64,000 bases of DNA. Origin: Helianthus annuus (lineage: Eukaryota; Streptophyta; Magnoliopsida; Asterales; Asteraceae). Positions 36,532-48,403 of this stretch are shown piece after piece. A program made the translations under genes and the position numbers. Below the pieces are notes generated by a model. The model saw nothing but the letters and a program-made list of their open reading frames with translations. It did not search any database and was not told where the DNA came from. Location of the stretch: the NCBI RefSeq assembly GCF_002127325.2, contig NC_035433.2:87413350-87477349 (forward strand). The letters are read 5' to 3'. The first letter of the stretch is position 1. Every line of letters starts with the position of its first letter.

Positions 36532-39500
36532 TCGGTCAGGGTGATGCAAGGAACGATCCCAACGTTGTGATGGGTAAGTTTCTTCTGGATGATCTCTTTG
36601 TTACTGTTTTATTTGATTCGGGTGTCGATACTAGCTACATGTCCTTAAAAGTTAGTCAGATGCTTAAGCGTACTCCAACACTTTTGAACACCAAGCACAT
36701 CGTAGAGTTAGCGAATGGTAATAGTTTAGAGGCTACACATGTAGTTAAGGGTTGCAAGCTTGTCCTTGCCAATCAGACCTTTTCTATCGACCTCATTTCT
36801 ATCGTTCTGGGTAGTTTTGATGTTGTCATTGGGATGGATTGGTTATCTCAACACCAAGCGGAGATTATTTGCAAGGAGAAAATCGTCTGTATCCCTCGTT
36901 CTGGTGAAGAACCCCTCGTGATTCGTGGCGACAATAGTGGTGCCATTGTAGGCATCATCTTTTTCCTTAAGGCCCAGAAGTGTTTGCGCAAGGGCCACAC
37001 CGCTATTCTAGCCCTCGTCTCTGATTCATCCTTGGAAGAAAAGAAGATAGAAGACATTCCTATTGTGCGTGACTTTCCTGAGGAATTAACTGGTCTTCCG
37101 CCTCATCGTCAAGTTGAATTTCAAATCGAGCTAGCTCCTGGAGCAGCACCAGTAGCTCGAGCACCATATCGTCTAGCTCCATCAGAACTCGAAGAACTGT
37201 CTACGCAACTACAAGAACTCTTGGAAAAGGGTTTCATACGTCCTAGCTCTTCGCCATGGGGAGCTCCAGTGTTATTCGTAAAGAAGAAAGATGGTACCTT
37301 CAGAATGTGTATTGACTACCGCGAACTCAACAAAGTGACCGTGAAGAATCGTTATCCTCTTCCACACATTGATGACTTGTTCGATCAGTTGCAAGGGTTG
37401 GGTTATTACTCTAAGATTGATTTGAGATCGGGATACCATCAACTGAGAGTCCGAGAGGAGGACGTCTCCAAAACAGCATTCAAAACTCGTTACGGCCATT
37501 ACGAGTTTCTGGTTATGCCTTTCGGATTAACGAATGCACCAGCGGTCTTCATGGATCTCATGAACCGAGTGTGCAAGCCTTACCTGGATAAGTTATCGGC
37601 GATATCCTGATCTATTCGAAGAGTCAGGAGGAACACGAGCAGCATCTACGACTTATTCTGGAACTTCTCCGAAAAGAGCAGCTGTATGCCAAGTTTTCGA
37701 AATGTGACTTCTGGCTTCGCGAAGTCCACTTTCTAGGCCATGTGGTAAACAAGGATGGAATTCATGTTGATTCATCCAAGGTTGACTCGATCAAGAACTG
37801 GCCTGCACCCCGCACACCAACAGAAATCCGCCAATTCTTGGGTTTGGCAGGGTATTACAGAAGGTTTATCAAGGATTTCTCAAAGATTGCGCAACCTCTC
37901 ACCTCACTGACTCAGAAGGGTGTCACCTATCATTGGGGTGATGCACAGGAGTCCGCATTTCAGCACCTGAAAGATAGACTTTGTAGCGCGCCTATCCTCT
38001 CATTGCCTGAAGGCACAGATGATTTTGTGGTTTACTGTGACGCTTCCATCCAAGGACTTGGTTACGTGTTGATGCAACGTGACAAGGTCATTGCCTACGC
38101 ATCACGCCAACTTAAAGTTCACGAAAGGAACTACACTACGCACGACTTGGAATTAGGAGCAGTTGTTTTCGCACTTAAGATATGGAGACATTACCTGTAC
38201 GGTACCAAGTGCACCATTTACACCGATCACAGGAGTCTCGAGCATATCTTCAAGCAAAAGGAGCTAAACATGTGACAACACCGATGGGTCGAGCAATTGA
38301 ACGATTATGAATGCGCTATCAAGTTCCATCCGGGCAAAGCCAATGTTGTGGCCGACGCCCTCAGTCGAAAGGATACTATACCTAAGCGTGTACGTGCGTT
38401 ACAACTTACCATCCAATCTAACCTTCCCGTTCAGATTCACGATGCTCAAGGTGAAACATTAAAAGCAGAAAACATCAGGGCCGAGTCCTTACGAGGATCG
38501 AGACAGCGGCTGGAACTATGGAAAACGGCGCCTACTATGTTAACGAGCGCATCTGGGTTCCACGGTATGGAGACTTACGCGAGCTTGTGATGGATGAAAC
38601 ACATAAGTCTCGTTATTCAGTACATCCTGGTTCGGATAAGATGTACCATGATCTCAAGACTACGTACTGGTGGCCTGGTATGAAAGCCAGCATAGCAACC
38701 TACGTCAGCAAATGTTTGACTTGTGCGAGAGTCAAGGTCGAATATCAGAAACCATCAGGCCCACTTCAACAACCAGAGATACCTAAATGGAAATGGGAGC
38801 AAATTTCCATGGATTCCGTTACTGTCCTGCCCAGATCTCAACGCGGAAACGATACTATTTGGGTGATCGTGGATCGACTGACCAAGTTTGCACATTTTCT
38901 GGCTATCAAGGAAACAGATAAGTTTTCTACTCTAGCAGACATTTACCTAAAGGAAGTAGTATCAAGGCACGTAGTGCCAACCTCCATCATTTCTGATCGT
39001 GACGCGCGTTTTACTTCTGAACTGTGGCAAGCCATGCACAAGTCTTTTGGCTCACGTTTAGATATGAGCACCGCTTATCACCCACAGACGGATGGGCAAT
39101 CTGAACGCACCATCCAGACCCTTGAAGACATGCTCAGGGCATGTGTAATCGATTTTGGTAATGGCTGGGAAAAGCACCTTCCGCTAGTGGAGTTTTCGTA
39201 TAACAACAGCTACCACACTAACATCCAGGCCGCTCCATTCGAGGCATTGTATGGACGGAAGTGCCAATCACCTCTCTGTTGGGCAGAAGTTGGTGACACT
39301 CAAATCACCGGCCCAGAACTTGTAGTAGATACAACCAAAAGGATTGCTCAGATACGACAACGAATGGCGACAGCTCGTGACCGTCAGAAAAGCTATGCTG
39401 ATAAGCGAAGAAAGCCACTCGAGTTCCAGGTTGGGGATCGAGTGCTACTCAAAGTCTCACCTTGGAAAGGTGTAGTTCGTTTTGGCAAACAAAGCAAGCT

Positions 39501-39885
39501 CAATCCGCGTTATGTCGGACCGTTCGAAATCATTGAGAAAATTGGCAAGGTGGCCTACAGGTTGAATCTACCTGAAGAACTCAGCGGAGTTCACAACGTT
39601 TTCCATGTGTCGAATCTGAAGAAGTGTCTGTCAGATGAGACCCTCATAGTTCCTCTCAAAGAGCTCACAATCGACGACAAGCTGCGATTCGTCGAGGAAC
39701 CAGTAGAGATTACTGACCAAGACGTTAAGATTCTCAAGCGTACCAGAATACCTCTTGTTCGAGTCCATTGGGATTCCCGTCGTGGCCCAGAGTATACCTG
39801 AGAACGAGAAGACCAAATGAAATTCAAGTATCCCCAGCTGTTTAAGAAAAGTGCAACCACTACTGAGCCTGAAGCTACTGCATAA
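36517..39885 (+). pseudogene. Pol polyprotein of RE6: protease, RT, RNase H, integrase (decayed)
   Basis: Protease: [12 protein letters not shown] (about 36609-36644). [17 protein letters not shown], then a 13-bp loss at about 37593-37600 that removes most of the VIVFIDD catalytic motif and shifts frame; DILIYSK resumes at 37601. RNase H: YCDASIQG (about 38033). A stop lies at 38273-38275 (tga where an Arg codon is expected). A frameshift near 38505-38518 precedes the integrase. The integrase has HHCC (ending KCLTCA), D (MDSV), D (SDRD) and E (GQSERT), then a chromovirus-type tail with a second stop at 39799-39801 (tga for Trp) before the natural end at 39885. In functional relatives gag-pol is cut by the protease. 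RT lacks its active site here. Confidence 0.9.
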
Positions 39886-40021
39886 TTTCGGGACGAAATT
39901 CCAAATCAACGGGGGGATGATGTGACACCCCAGGAAAACCAGGAAACCAACGCAACATAACTAGCTTCCTCAGTAACCACGAGCTAAATTTCGGGATGAA
40001 ATTTTCTTAACAGGGGGAGAA
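39886..40021 (+). other. Doubled 3' end of RE6: two purine tracts and a foreign LTR start
   Basis: After the pol stop the phrase 'atttcggga.gaaatt' occurs twice (about 39887 and 39989). Each is followed by a purine tract: acggggggatgatg before 'tgtgacaccccaggaaaac' (39921), and cagggggagaa before the real LTR at 40022. The first looks like the LTR start of a related family (TGTGACACCCC instead of TGTGACAACCC). Confidence 0.65.
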
Positions 40022-40220
40022 TGTGACAACCCTCAAAAACTTCATGTAACCGTACAATTTATTAATGATAATTAAAGTGCTTGATGACTGTGTGGAATTA
40101 CTCAATTGCTTTCTGATTAATGTGTTATACTTACATGTGCTTGTTAACACACTGGTAGTGTACAGAAAAGTTACTAAATAGTCCGGTATGCTTTCCTGAG
40201 TATTGAGAATTAGAAATGTT

Positions 40221-40286
<66 letters not shown>

Positions 40287-40877
40287 ATAAGGATCATGTG
40301 AGAAGTGATAGGCTAGTTGAGAAACTTGAGAAGCATTCTGGACCACACATTTTTCTAAGCCTTTCGTAATATACACATATGTATAGTTTAAAATTGACTA
40401 TATACATATGTGTATAACTCAATATACATATATGTATATAGTCAATTTTAAACTATACATATGTGTATATTACGAAAGGCTTAGAAAAATGTGTGGTCCA
40501 GAATGCTTCTCAAGTTTCTCATATAGGGTGGACTTCTCTTAGGATCCCTACCATATATATATATATATATATATATGACACTTTACGGATTAATTAAGCA
40601 CTTTAACGGAACAGTATCAAACCGAACAACCGGACATTATCCGGAACACTAAAATATTGCAAAAAGTATTGTTTTTATTTTCCTGACCTAGTCTTGGTCC
40701 CGGAGCACTATAACACACTACACAATACATATAACACATAACACTAGGCTTTTACCACATAACCTCCCACTAACAAATTACTTACCATTTAATTTACAAT
40801 CTACCCCCCCCCCCCTTATGTGTAACCGTCCCTAAGGGGACCCACAACACAAGATTGCTCAAATCTTCCATAATCAC
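40022..40877 (+). repeat. RE6 3' LTR, first ~590 bp plus an inserted MITE
   Basis: It matches the 5' LTR from its first base to 'cttccataatcac', where RE7 begins. It contains an expanded (ta)n and a hairpin MITE (40285-40552) that are absent from the 5' LTR, so both arose after RE6 inserted. A run of 13 C (about 40806) is also longer than in the 5' copy. Confidence 0.9.
40285..40552. mobile_element. Hairpin MITE inserted in a (TA)n tract
   Basis: The ends GGATAAGGATCATGTGAGAAG and CTTCTCTTAGGATCCCTACC are similar inverted repeats. Between them 40319-40520 forms a giant inverted repeat: arms of about 98 bp with about one mismatch and a loop of about 6 nt. It lies within (ta)n on both sides (about 40224-40284 and 40553-40576), typical of MITEs with TA target preference. 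It is absent from the 5' LTR of the same element. Confidence 0.75.
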
Positions 40878-41749
40878 TGAAGGGGTATGGTCCCAGATCT
40901 CGCGTCAGCATCGACCGCGAGTGGCCATTACCCTTATCAAAACCCCCACTAGCTAACAACCTACATGTGTCTGTGCGGGAACGCGCCAACACAGTGGTTG
41001 AATCCAATCTGCCCAATGATGGAGGAGGACTTACCTGGAATATGAGAACGGTATAGTGATGCGGCATGGCACCACATCTGGTGTATGAAAACGGAAGCGT
41101 CCACAGCGATGCGGCCTAGCACCACATCCAGTGAACACTTCTATCAATACAAGGGAGCTGGATAACAGCAACAGTCACCACGGACGACGATGCGGCTTGG
41201 CACCGCATCTCGCGTATTTCTTGATCAAAGAGTGAGAAGCCGGAACGTCTACAGTTACCGCAAACAGCGATGCGGCCCGCACCGCATCCTGTACACTCAG
41301 CAAGTGGGACTGACACCACAAAGCAAGTAACACCAATGGCAGCCGCCTGTCAGATCTACGTAAGCGACAGACTGACGTGGCGTCACCTCCACAACCGACA
41401 TGCCTGACACACCTGCAAAGGTGCAGCATGCCGTCAGTCTATCCATCCACCTCCTCCTTCACTCCTCGGCTATAAATACCAACCCCAAACCAGGTTTGAG
41501 GTATCTCTTCACAACTCTCTCACTACTACTACTATCATACTTTGCTTCCCAAGCAGACTACTGATTCTCACGCCGGAGAGTGGTAACAAGGAGCACCCCC
41601 ACCCCATCCTCCTTGTTACGAGTCACAGTTTGTTTCCCTATGCAGGAGATCAACCGGCAGGCGATTCAGCCAGCGATCCTCGAGAGGAAGGGATTAACCC
41701 TTCTTGACGAGACCAGTGTGTTAACCCAGCCCGGTTAACCATTGTTTCA
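40878..41749 (+). repeat. RE7 5' LTR (872 bp)
   Basis: Borders are TGAAGGGG at 40878 and ...GTTTCA at 41749, giving TGAA...TTCA ends. A TATA box (TATAAATA) is at 41471-41478. Four copies of an interrupted inverted word, GATGCGGC...GC(A)CC(G/A)CATC, are upstream (41056-41290). The minus-strand Cys-rich frames here are shadows. Confidence 0.85.
41056..41290 (+). promoter_or_regulatory. GATGCGG...CCGCATC word array (RE7 LTR)
   Basis: Units begin 'gatgcggc' at about 41058, 41108, 41189 and 41269. Each is followed after 2-4 nt by 'gcaccgcatc' or 'gcaccacatc', so each word is a 7-bp inverted repeat. Spacing is irregular (50-81 bp). Function is inferred from position only. Confidence 0.55.
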
Positions 41750-41990
41750 TCATTGGCGCCCACCGCTACTCTTAAGCACTTTTTTGTACCATCCCTCTCC
41801 CTCTCAAAAGATCATCTCAGATCGCATACATAACACTACCGGGGATAACCTAAACCCCACCAACCCAGGGAAGGCGGGGACCGCTCCCCCAGACCTAAAT
41901 CCTGGCCACATTGGCACATCAACGCAAAGGGGTCCATCCCTAACGTTCGGACACGACCTATCACAGTACGCATATGTGATCCCTCCGGAC

Positions 41991-44343
41991 ATGGACCCTC
42001 ACACCTGGTATGACCAGCAGGCAGCCCTGCTGGCCGCAACATACAACCGAGCTTGCGCTGAAGCGCAAATACAAGCCGGGCCTACCCCGGCACCACATAC
42101 ACCTACGGTTCGTATTTTACAATCTGACGACAGGGCACCCTCACGTCCAGCCTCCCGAAGCAGGCGTGAAGACCGCAGATCCTCTTACTGTGAGGTCCGC
42201 ACAATAAATGAGGACGATTCCTCATATGGGTCTCGCACCAGAGGCCCAATACAAAGCCGCTTGGGCCCCCAGGGCGATAACAGGCGGCAATCCACAGTCC
42301 ACCGCGGTTCCGACATCCAAAGCCGGCCGGGACCGCTGCCCCAACACGAAGGGTATGGCCGCACCGACCCGGACGACCATACATATTGCGGAGATTCTCA
42401 CGACACTCGCAGCAGACCGGGAGGACGCAACTATTCTCCTCCCACCCACCCCCGCAACACATACCTCCGCGCTGCAAAGCGCCCCGAGAACCAACCCTAC
42501 AGGCCAAGGGCCGCGACCGAAAACTCCAAATTCGCCCGAAGAATCGCACACGCCCATGTCACCACCACAAAATTCCCATTCAACATTGGGAAATACATCG
42601 GTTCGTCCGACCCGGACGATCACATGAACATTTTCATGGGCGCAGGGTGCAACGGCAGGTGGGACGACCTGGTGTCATTTTTTCCCCCAGACCCTGACGG
42701 GTCTCGCTAGGGCTTGGTTCGATTCTTTGCCAGTGGGATCACTGGCCTCATTTGAGGAACTACATGCAAAGTTCCTCGCACATTTCAGCCAGCAACGACG
42801 TCACGTACGTGATACGATGGACGTCATGAATATCTAGCGAAGGAACGACGAATCTCTCGAAGCATTCGTCGTCCGCTACAATAAAGAATGCTTGGAGATA
42901 GGCGACGTGGCTGACCAAATGGCACGTAACCACTTCATCCATGCCGTCAGGGATGAACAGATGGTTATGACTATCTCCGGCAAAGACGGCTTGCCGAAGA
43001 AATGGGAATATGTCATGACTGCGGTCAAGACATACGCCCAGACTCAGCGGTCTCTTAAACCGCACCTCACAAAGGCACAACCCTATGCGGAAGGTTAAAC
43101 CTCCCGCTACGAGCCCAAGCGCAACAATAAGCGCAACCGAGATGCAGGGAATCGCGGCAGCGATTCCAAACCATACTTCCCGCATACCAACCAGTTTGAC
43201 GCAAGGGCAACAATTAACGCCCTACGGGATAACCGGGCGTCAAAGAAAGAATCTCGGGACCGCAACTGGACCGAGATCACCAAGTCGCCGAGCGAAGTCC
43301 TCCTTACGGACGCGCAGACCCTGCGACCGGCCCAACCAATGAAGTCCAAGAAAAATCAAGATCTCACTCTCTGTTGTGAGTATCATAAGGACTCGGTCCA
43401 CACAACAAATAACTGCATCAGTCTCCGGCTGGAGATTGAGCGAGCCCTAAAGGAGGGGAAGCTGCAACACTTGTTGCCCGGTGGACAAAAAGCCACTAAA
43501 CGCATCACCCCCCATGGCGAGGGCACCTCCTCCGGGAAAAGGACCATGTACGTGGCCTCGACCCATATGATTAATGGAGGCAAAGGAAGGCCGCGCAAGG
43601 CGGAGAGAAGACCGGACAATGACTGGAAAGACGAGAAAGTCGTCTTCCCAAAAGTCCGAGGCGGTCCGCGCGACAGGCGCGCCATCGTTATCACCGGCCA
43701 ACTAGCTCATTACTGCACCGAGCGATTGTTCATCGACCCGGACAGTACTTCTGATATCATATATGAGCAATGCTTCAACCAGTTCGATCAGGAAGACAAA
43801 GATCGGTTGCAAGCAGTGGATTACCCGTTGGCCAGGTTCGCAGGGGAAACTGTCTTTCCCCTTGGCCAAGTTACGTTTCCTGTGCGCCTCACCAGCGGAA
43901 GGCACACACGAACAGAAGAGGTAAACTTCATGGTTTTACCTCATACTTCCAAATATGACGTGCTCCTTGGGAGAGAATCCCAAGGTGATTTCAACATGAT
44001 TACATCCGTACCCCACTCTGCAATCTGTTTCCCAACCGAAACAGGGGTCGCGATAATCTATGCGCGCAGGGAAGTTATGACGTTGGACGAACTGCGTCCG
44101 ACCAAGATAGCAAGGCCGACCCCCAACGACCAACCAGAAAAATGGGTTCTTAACACAAAATACCCAGAACAAAAGGTCACGTTGGGCCACGCCTTGTCCC
44201 CCAACACCAAAGCGCACCTGAAACAGCTGCTCTTCAGGAACCAAGATATCTTTGCGTGGGCACCCGCAGACATGACCGGGGTCCCACGTGACATTGCGCA
44301 ACATTTATTGAATACCTTAACAGGTATCAAGCCAGTGATCTAA
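41991..44343 (+). pseudogene. Gag and protease region of RE7
   Basis: The first in-frame ATG is 41991 (MDPHTWYDQQAALLAATYN); an open frame extends further upstream into the LTR end. The N-terminal part is Arg/Ser/Pro-rich. The Tat gag core follows at KYIGSSDPDDHMNIFMGAG (about 42587). The frame then shifts by one base near 42669 and continues with the capsid-like segment FEELHAKFLAHF. Stops at 42835-42837 (tag for Trp) and 43096-43098 (taa for Gln) break it. The protease-like part (about 43675-44060) reads FIDPDSTSDIIYEQC; relatives have D-P-G-S, so the active-site Gly appears to be replaced by Asp. It ends at a taa at 44341 in the pol frame. Confidence 0.8.
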
Positions 44344-45331
44344 GGCCAACGCCACCTTGGATCCGCAAAAAACCAGGCGATGCGTGAGCAGGTCGAAGAA
44401 TTGCTCTCCGCAGGCATCCTGCGGGAAGTCAAGTACCAGACTTGGTTGTCCAACCCGGTCATGGTAGAAAAACCATCCGGGGGCTGGCGCATGTGTGTCG
44501 ATTACAAAGACCTCAACAAAGCATGTCGATTGTTACGCACTTCCGGAAATCGACGAAAAGGTCGATAATCTCGCACCATTTCGATGGAAGTGCGTCCTCG
44601 ATTGTTACAAAGGCTACCACCAGGTACAGATGGCAATCGAGGACGAAGACAAAACGACATTCCGCACCCCTACCGGAAATTACTGCTATACAAAAATGTC
44701 ATTCGGGTTGCGAAACGCGGGCGTGACCTATCAAAAACTGATGAACGACACTTTCCGCGGACAAATCAGCAAAAGTGTCGAAATCTACAAGGACGACCTG
44801 GTCGTCATGAGCATGGAAGAAGATACCATGCTCACTGATATCGAAAGAACATTCCAAACTCTGCGAAGCGTCAATATGAAGCTCAATCCAGGGAAATGCT
44901 CATTTGGAATGGAAGAAGGCAAATTCCTTGGATTCATCGTAACCAAGGATGGATTCAAGGTAAACCCGGAAAAAGTTCAGGCGATCGACCGCATGCCATC
45001 GCCTTCAACGATGAAAGAGATGCAACGACTAGCCGGCAGGCTAGCCGCACTAAATAGATTCTTAGCCAACCATGCAGCTAAATCTTATCCTTTCATCAAG
45101 ATCCTGCGGAACTGTCTTAAGAAAGAACAATTCCAATGGACCGCAGAGGCTTAAGATCTCTTCCGGGAAATGAAGGAGTGTTTGATACAACTCCCAACCC
45201 TAACAGCGCCACGCAAAGACGAACCACTTATATTATACCTATCCGCCACAGACAATGCGGTGGGTGTGGTACTAATAGTGGAGCGGGAGGGAGTTCAAAC
45301 ACCCATCTACTACATCAGCAAGATGCTCAAC
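44344..45331 (+). pseudogene. RE7 reverse transcriptase and start of RNase H (left part, up to RE8)
   Basis: RT begins near AMREQVEELLSAGIL (44380) and contains WRMCVDYKDLNKAC. About 5 bases are then lost near 44525 and the frame shifts. It continues LPEIDE... with SFGLRNAGVTYQKLM. The catalytic box reads EIYKDDLVV (about 44783), where Tat elements normally have Y-V-D-D. A taa at 45152-45154 interrupts the frame, and RNase H starts around 45230 (LYLSATDNAVG). The coding sequence stops at 45331 because RE8 is inserted, and it resumes in the same frame at 50771. Confidence 0.85.
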
Positions 45332-46739
45332 TGTCACGGCCCTCGACCCGGTTTGACTCGTTTCAGGAGCCGCGGGACAGAAAACCTGCGGTATTTAAAT
45401 TTTAGACGACAGCGGAAGTCTTTTTAAAACATGATCTTTTAATAATTCAAAACTGCATGTTTTATATAATCTAGGGATAAAACCCAATAATTTACAATAA
45501 GATGATTTCACTGGAAAATTATTTTATAAAACATGTTTCTTTATTTATTTACATTGAGCCACTTTTCTAAGCTTGTAGTGCTTCATGGCACTTTTCTTTC
45601 TTTGCTCACAACAGATTACCTGAAACATGTTTGAAAAAGGTTTTGTCAGCGGGGAAATACTGAGTGAATCATTCTATTTACATAAAATGATGCGTAGTTA
45701 TTAATTACAGCATTAGAGCAATTACACTGGTTTATATCTTTTATTTATCTGGCTTTCTGTCACAATGGTGACGATGGTCATACCACTATTAGATTAATGA
45801 ACCTAAATAGTGATGATTATCCCTGTAGGTCAATGAACCTAACAGTGACTATCCCCAAGTAGGTCAATGAACCTAACTGGGTGAAATAGTAATGTGCACA
45901 ATACCCCACTAACCAATAAATCAAGATATCCATGACTTAGTCCCTGTAATTATAACCTTCTTGAAAATAATTTGGAGTATTGTAAAACAGTTGATAAAAA
46001 GAGAATGACTCACATTGCAGATTTAACGAGCAGAGTATAAGCCTACTGATTAGCCTTGTTAACCTAATTTAAATAACCATGCACACAAAACCGGGTTAAT
46101 AATCAATACACAATTTACGATAACTCACGAGATCAAATTCTCACAACGAACGACAAAGTGCGATACTTAAATATCCATCGATTTAACGACGAACGACAAA
46201 GTATAATCCTAATGTGGGCGGCACTTAAACATCCATTGGATATATTGATCGGTCGGAAAATGAATCGTAATAGCGATTGAGTTATTACCCTGATTGCGGC
46301 AGCGATTCGTGAATCGTGTGTGTTGTTGGACTGTTCCTACGATAACTCAGTGTACGTTTGGAAATTTTACGTCGTTTCAGTGTCAGAATTCAAGTCCCAA
46401 GGCCCTCTATTTATACTAGATTTTTGCACCTCCCGCGTGTCGTGGAAGAATACGTGGCCTGTGCCGCGTATCGCCTGGGGTGACAAAGTAGGGTAGGGTA
46501 GGTTAGTCACCTGCCTAGCCTTGCCGAGTCGACAGTTTCGATAAATTCTACTTAGACAACGAATTCGAAGGATAATCGTCAACTAGGTTTTACCCCCCCT
46601 GAGTTTTAGGGGCCCTGATCCTGATTCTGATTGTTTCGGAAATTTTAGGGTTAATGCAGAATTACTTGGGTGTCTCAATTATGGTTTCCTTATTGACTTA
46701 TTATCATCCTAAGTATTGATTTTAGTGAGAGTTGTTACA
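45332..46739 (-). repeat. RE8 3' LTR (left copy, 1408 bp)
   Basis: Plus-strand borders are TGTCACGGCCC and GAGAGTTGTTACA. On the minus strand the TATA box TATAAATA is at 46408-46415, preceded by GC-rich words of the type gCGATACGCGGc / ACGTATTC / CACGCGGG (46433-46479). Confidence 0.9.
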
Positions 46740-46767
46740 TCCTCCCCACCTTAAGAAAATCTCGTCC

Positions 46768-46930
46768 TCGAGATTTACTGAAATAGATGAGGGTATTTCC
46801 ACTTGTCGTTTCGACTGTAAAAATTTGTCTAATGCTGGTTAAATGTAAGTTAAGATCTTGACAGAATGAAGTATTTATAAAACTTTGGTTTGCACCAGAG
46901 TCAGATAATACTTTTTGTGTAAACGTTGTA
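46768..46930 (-). pseudogene. Protease fragment of RE8
   Basis: Directly after the gag stop, in another frame, the minus strand reads VLSDSGANQSFINTSFC and continues to TVETTSGNTLI. This is the retroviral-type aspartic protease core (D-S-G triad) without its usual N-terminal lead-in or C-terminal half. It runs into sequence just before the polypurine tract. It shows where pol began before the large internal deletion. Confidence 0.7.
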
Positions 46931-46932
46931 AC

Positions 46933-48189
46933 CTAGGACGTACCGGCCATCACATCTGGAATGAGCTCTGCTTCCTGAGCAGTCAATTGAAAGGCTCTTG
47001 CATTCCTTTTTGCTTCTTCTGTAGGTTTGGCTTTAGTGTCAGATGGTTTGTTTAGTTTTGGACAATTTGGCCTAAGATGTCCAGTTTCTCCACAGTTGTA
47101 ACAGACTGAAAATTTCTTCCTCCTGCAATCTTCTTCCTGATGCCCCGGAATTTTGCAAAAATTGCAGTATCCTTTGCATTTTCCAAAATGCTTTCTTTTG
47201 CAAAAATTGCAAAATGGACTAGTGGAAGATTGCCCATTCCCTCCTTTCTTGAAATCGTTATGGTTACCCGAATAGATTACCTGGGTAATCTTTTGGGCTA
47301 CTTCCTTCCTTCTATTTTCTTCTCTTGTCCGTACTAGTTCGTCAGTCAGAGTATAGGCTAAATCTACCGCATCATCAATTATGCAAGGTTTCGCAGCCTT
47401 GACGATATTACGGATTTCAGCAATCAATCCCCAAATATAACGAGAAATAAGTACCGGCTCTGGCGAAGCCAGGGTTGGTACTACTCGAGCATACTCGAAG
47501 AATGTTGAAGTATACCCTCAACAATCTACATCCACCATCCGGTGGGTTAGAAACTTATTTGTCATTTGTTCCTTTTCATATTCGGGACAGAATTTTCTTT
47601 CTACCAAGCTCTTAAATTCTTCCCAGTTCATGGCATACGCCATCCTTCTTCCTTTTGCTTGTAACACAGTATTCCACCATTCTAGCGCCCCTTCTTTGAA
47701 AAGATTTGACGCATACATGACCTGATCATCCTGAGCACATTTACTTATGGCAATTACTGCCTCAGTTTTCTCTAACCAACGTTGTGCAGCAGTCGCTCCT
47801 TCATTGCCTGCAAACTCAGATGGTTTACAAGCAAGAAATTCTTTGTAAGTGCAACCAGGTGTTGCAGCTTTTATTTTCTTAGGGAGCGGAGCTTGTCGTG
47901 GTTCATTATCATGATTAACATGATCATCGCCTCCGTTTACGCTGTTACTGAAGTTGTCTTCAGAAATACGTTTGCTAGGAACGATTTGTTGTGGTTCTAT
48001 TGGGTTTTTAACAGCAGCAACGATTGTTGGAATAGCGTTGGCTATCCCTTGCGCAATCATTGTTGGAATAGTGTTGGCGATTCCTTGAGCAACGATATTT
48101 TCTATATCCTGCCTAGTCATATATTGATCCCCTGATTGGTGTTCAGATTGATTAGTCTCGTTAACTGGTTCGTTATTAGCGTTTTCCAT
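46933..48189 (-). pseudogene. Gag of RE8 with one internal stop
   Basis: The frame starts MENANNEPVNE at 48189, followed by a helical IVAQGIANTIPTM repeat. It has the gag capsid core (FLACKPSEFAGNEGATAAQRW at about 47830, then WWNTVL and the segment ending MVDVDC). The stop at 47518-47520 (tga where Arg is expected) is followed in the same frame by TSTFFEYARVVPTLASP and ISRYIWGLIAEI. Three zinc boxes (CNFCKRKHFGKC, CNFCKIPGHQEEDC, CYNCGETGHLRPNC) finish the nucleocapsid. It ends at 46933. Only one substitution separates this copy from an open gag. Confidence 0.88.
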
Positions 48190-48403
48190 CTGATAACTAC
48201 TTTATAGATAAATAATTAGTATACAAGAAATAATCCAAGGTTACACTTAATTGCACATAATCATGTAAACAAAATTTGTAAATTTTCTAAAATTTCATTT
48301 ATTTTATTGATTATATCACACTTTTATATACAACCATTTTATTATTTATTTTATACATACTGATTTTACTATTACTATTACATAACCATAGTTCCATAAT
48401 CTC
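48190..48403. other. Non-coding gap between the two RE8 ORFs
   Basis: AT-rich sequence, no feature seen. It may hold the leader of gag. Confidence 0.4.

Larger units (their letters stand above)
31970..40877 (+). mobile_element. RE6: Ty3/gypsy chromovirus-like retrotransposon, 3' LTR truncated
   Basis: The element has a 5' LTR (31970-34970), a primer site TGGTATCAGAAC (34974-34985), gag with a putative intron, pol, a purine tract (cagggggagaa) and a 3' LTR (40022-40877). The 3' LTR is interrupted by RE7. It inserted into a LINE; the left target sequence would be tcaaa (31965-31969). Pol carries a 13-bp deletion in RT, a frameshift and two nonsense codons, so it is dead. Confidence 0.9.

Noticed and set aside
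40007..40376. Tyr-Ile repeat frames
   Set aside because: Translation of a (TA)n microsatellite.
41804..43349. Minus-strand frames of 60-150 aa across RE7 gag
   Set aside because: They are shadows of the GC-rich gag gene. They lack splice or start support and known motifs.
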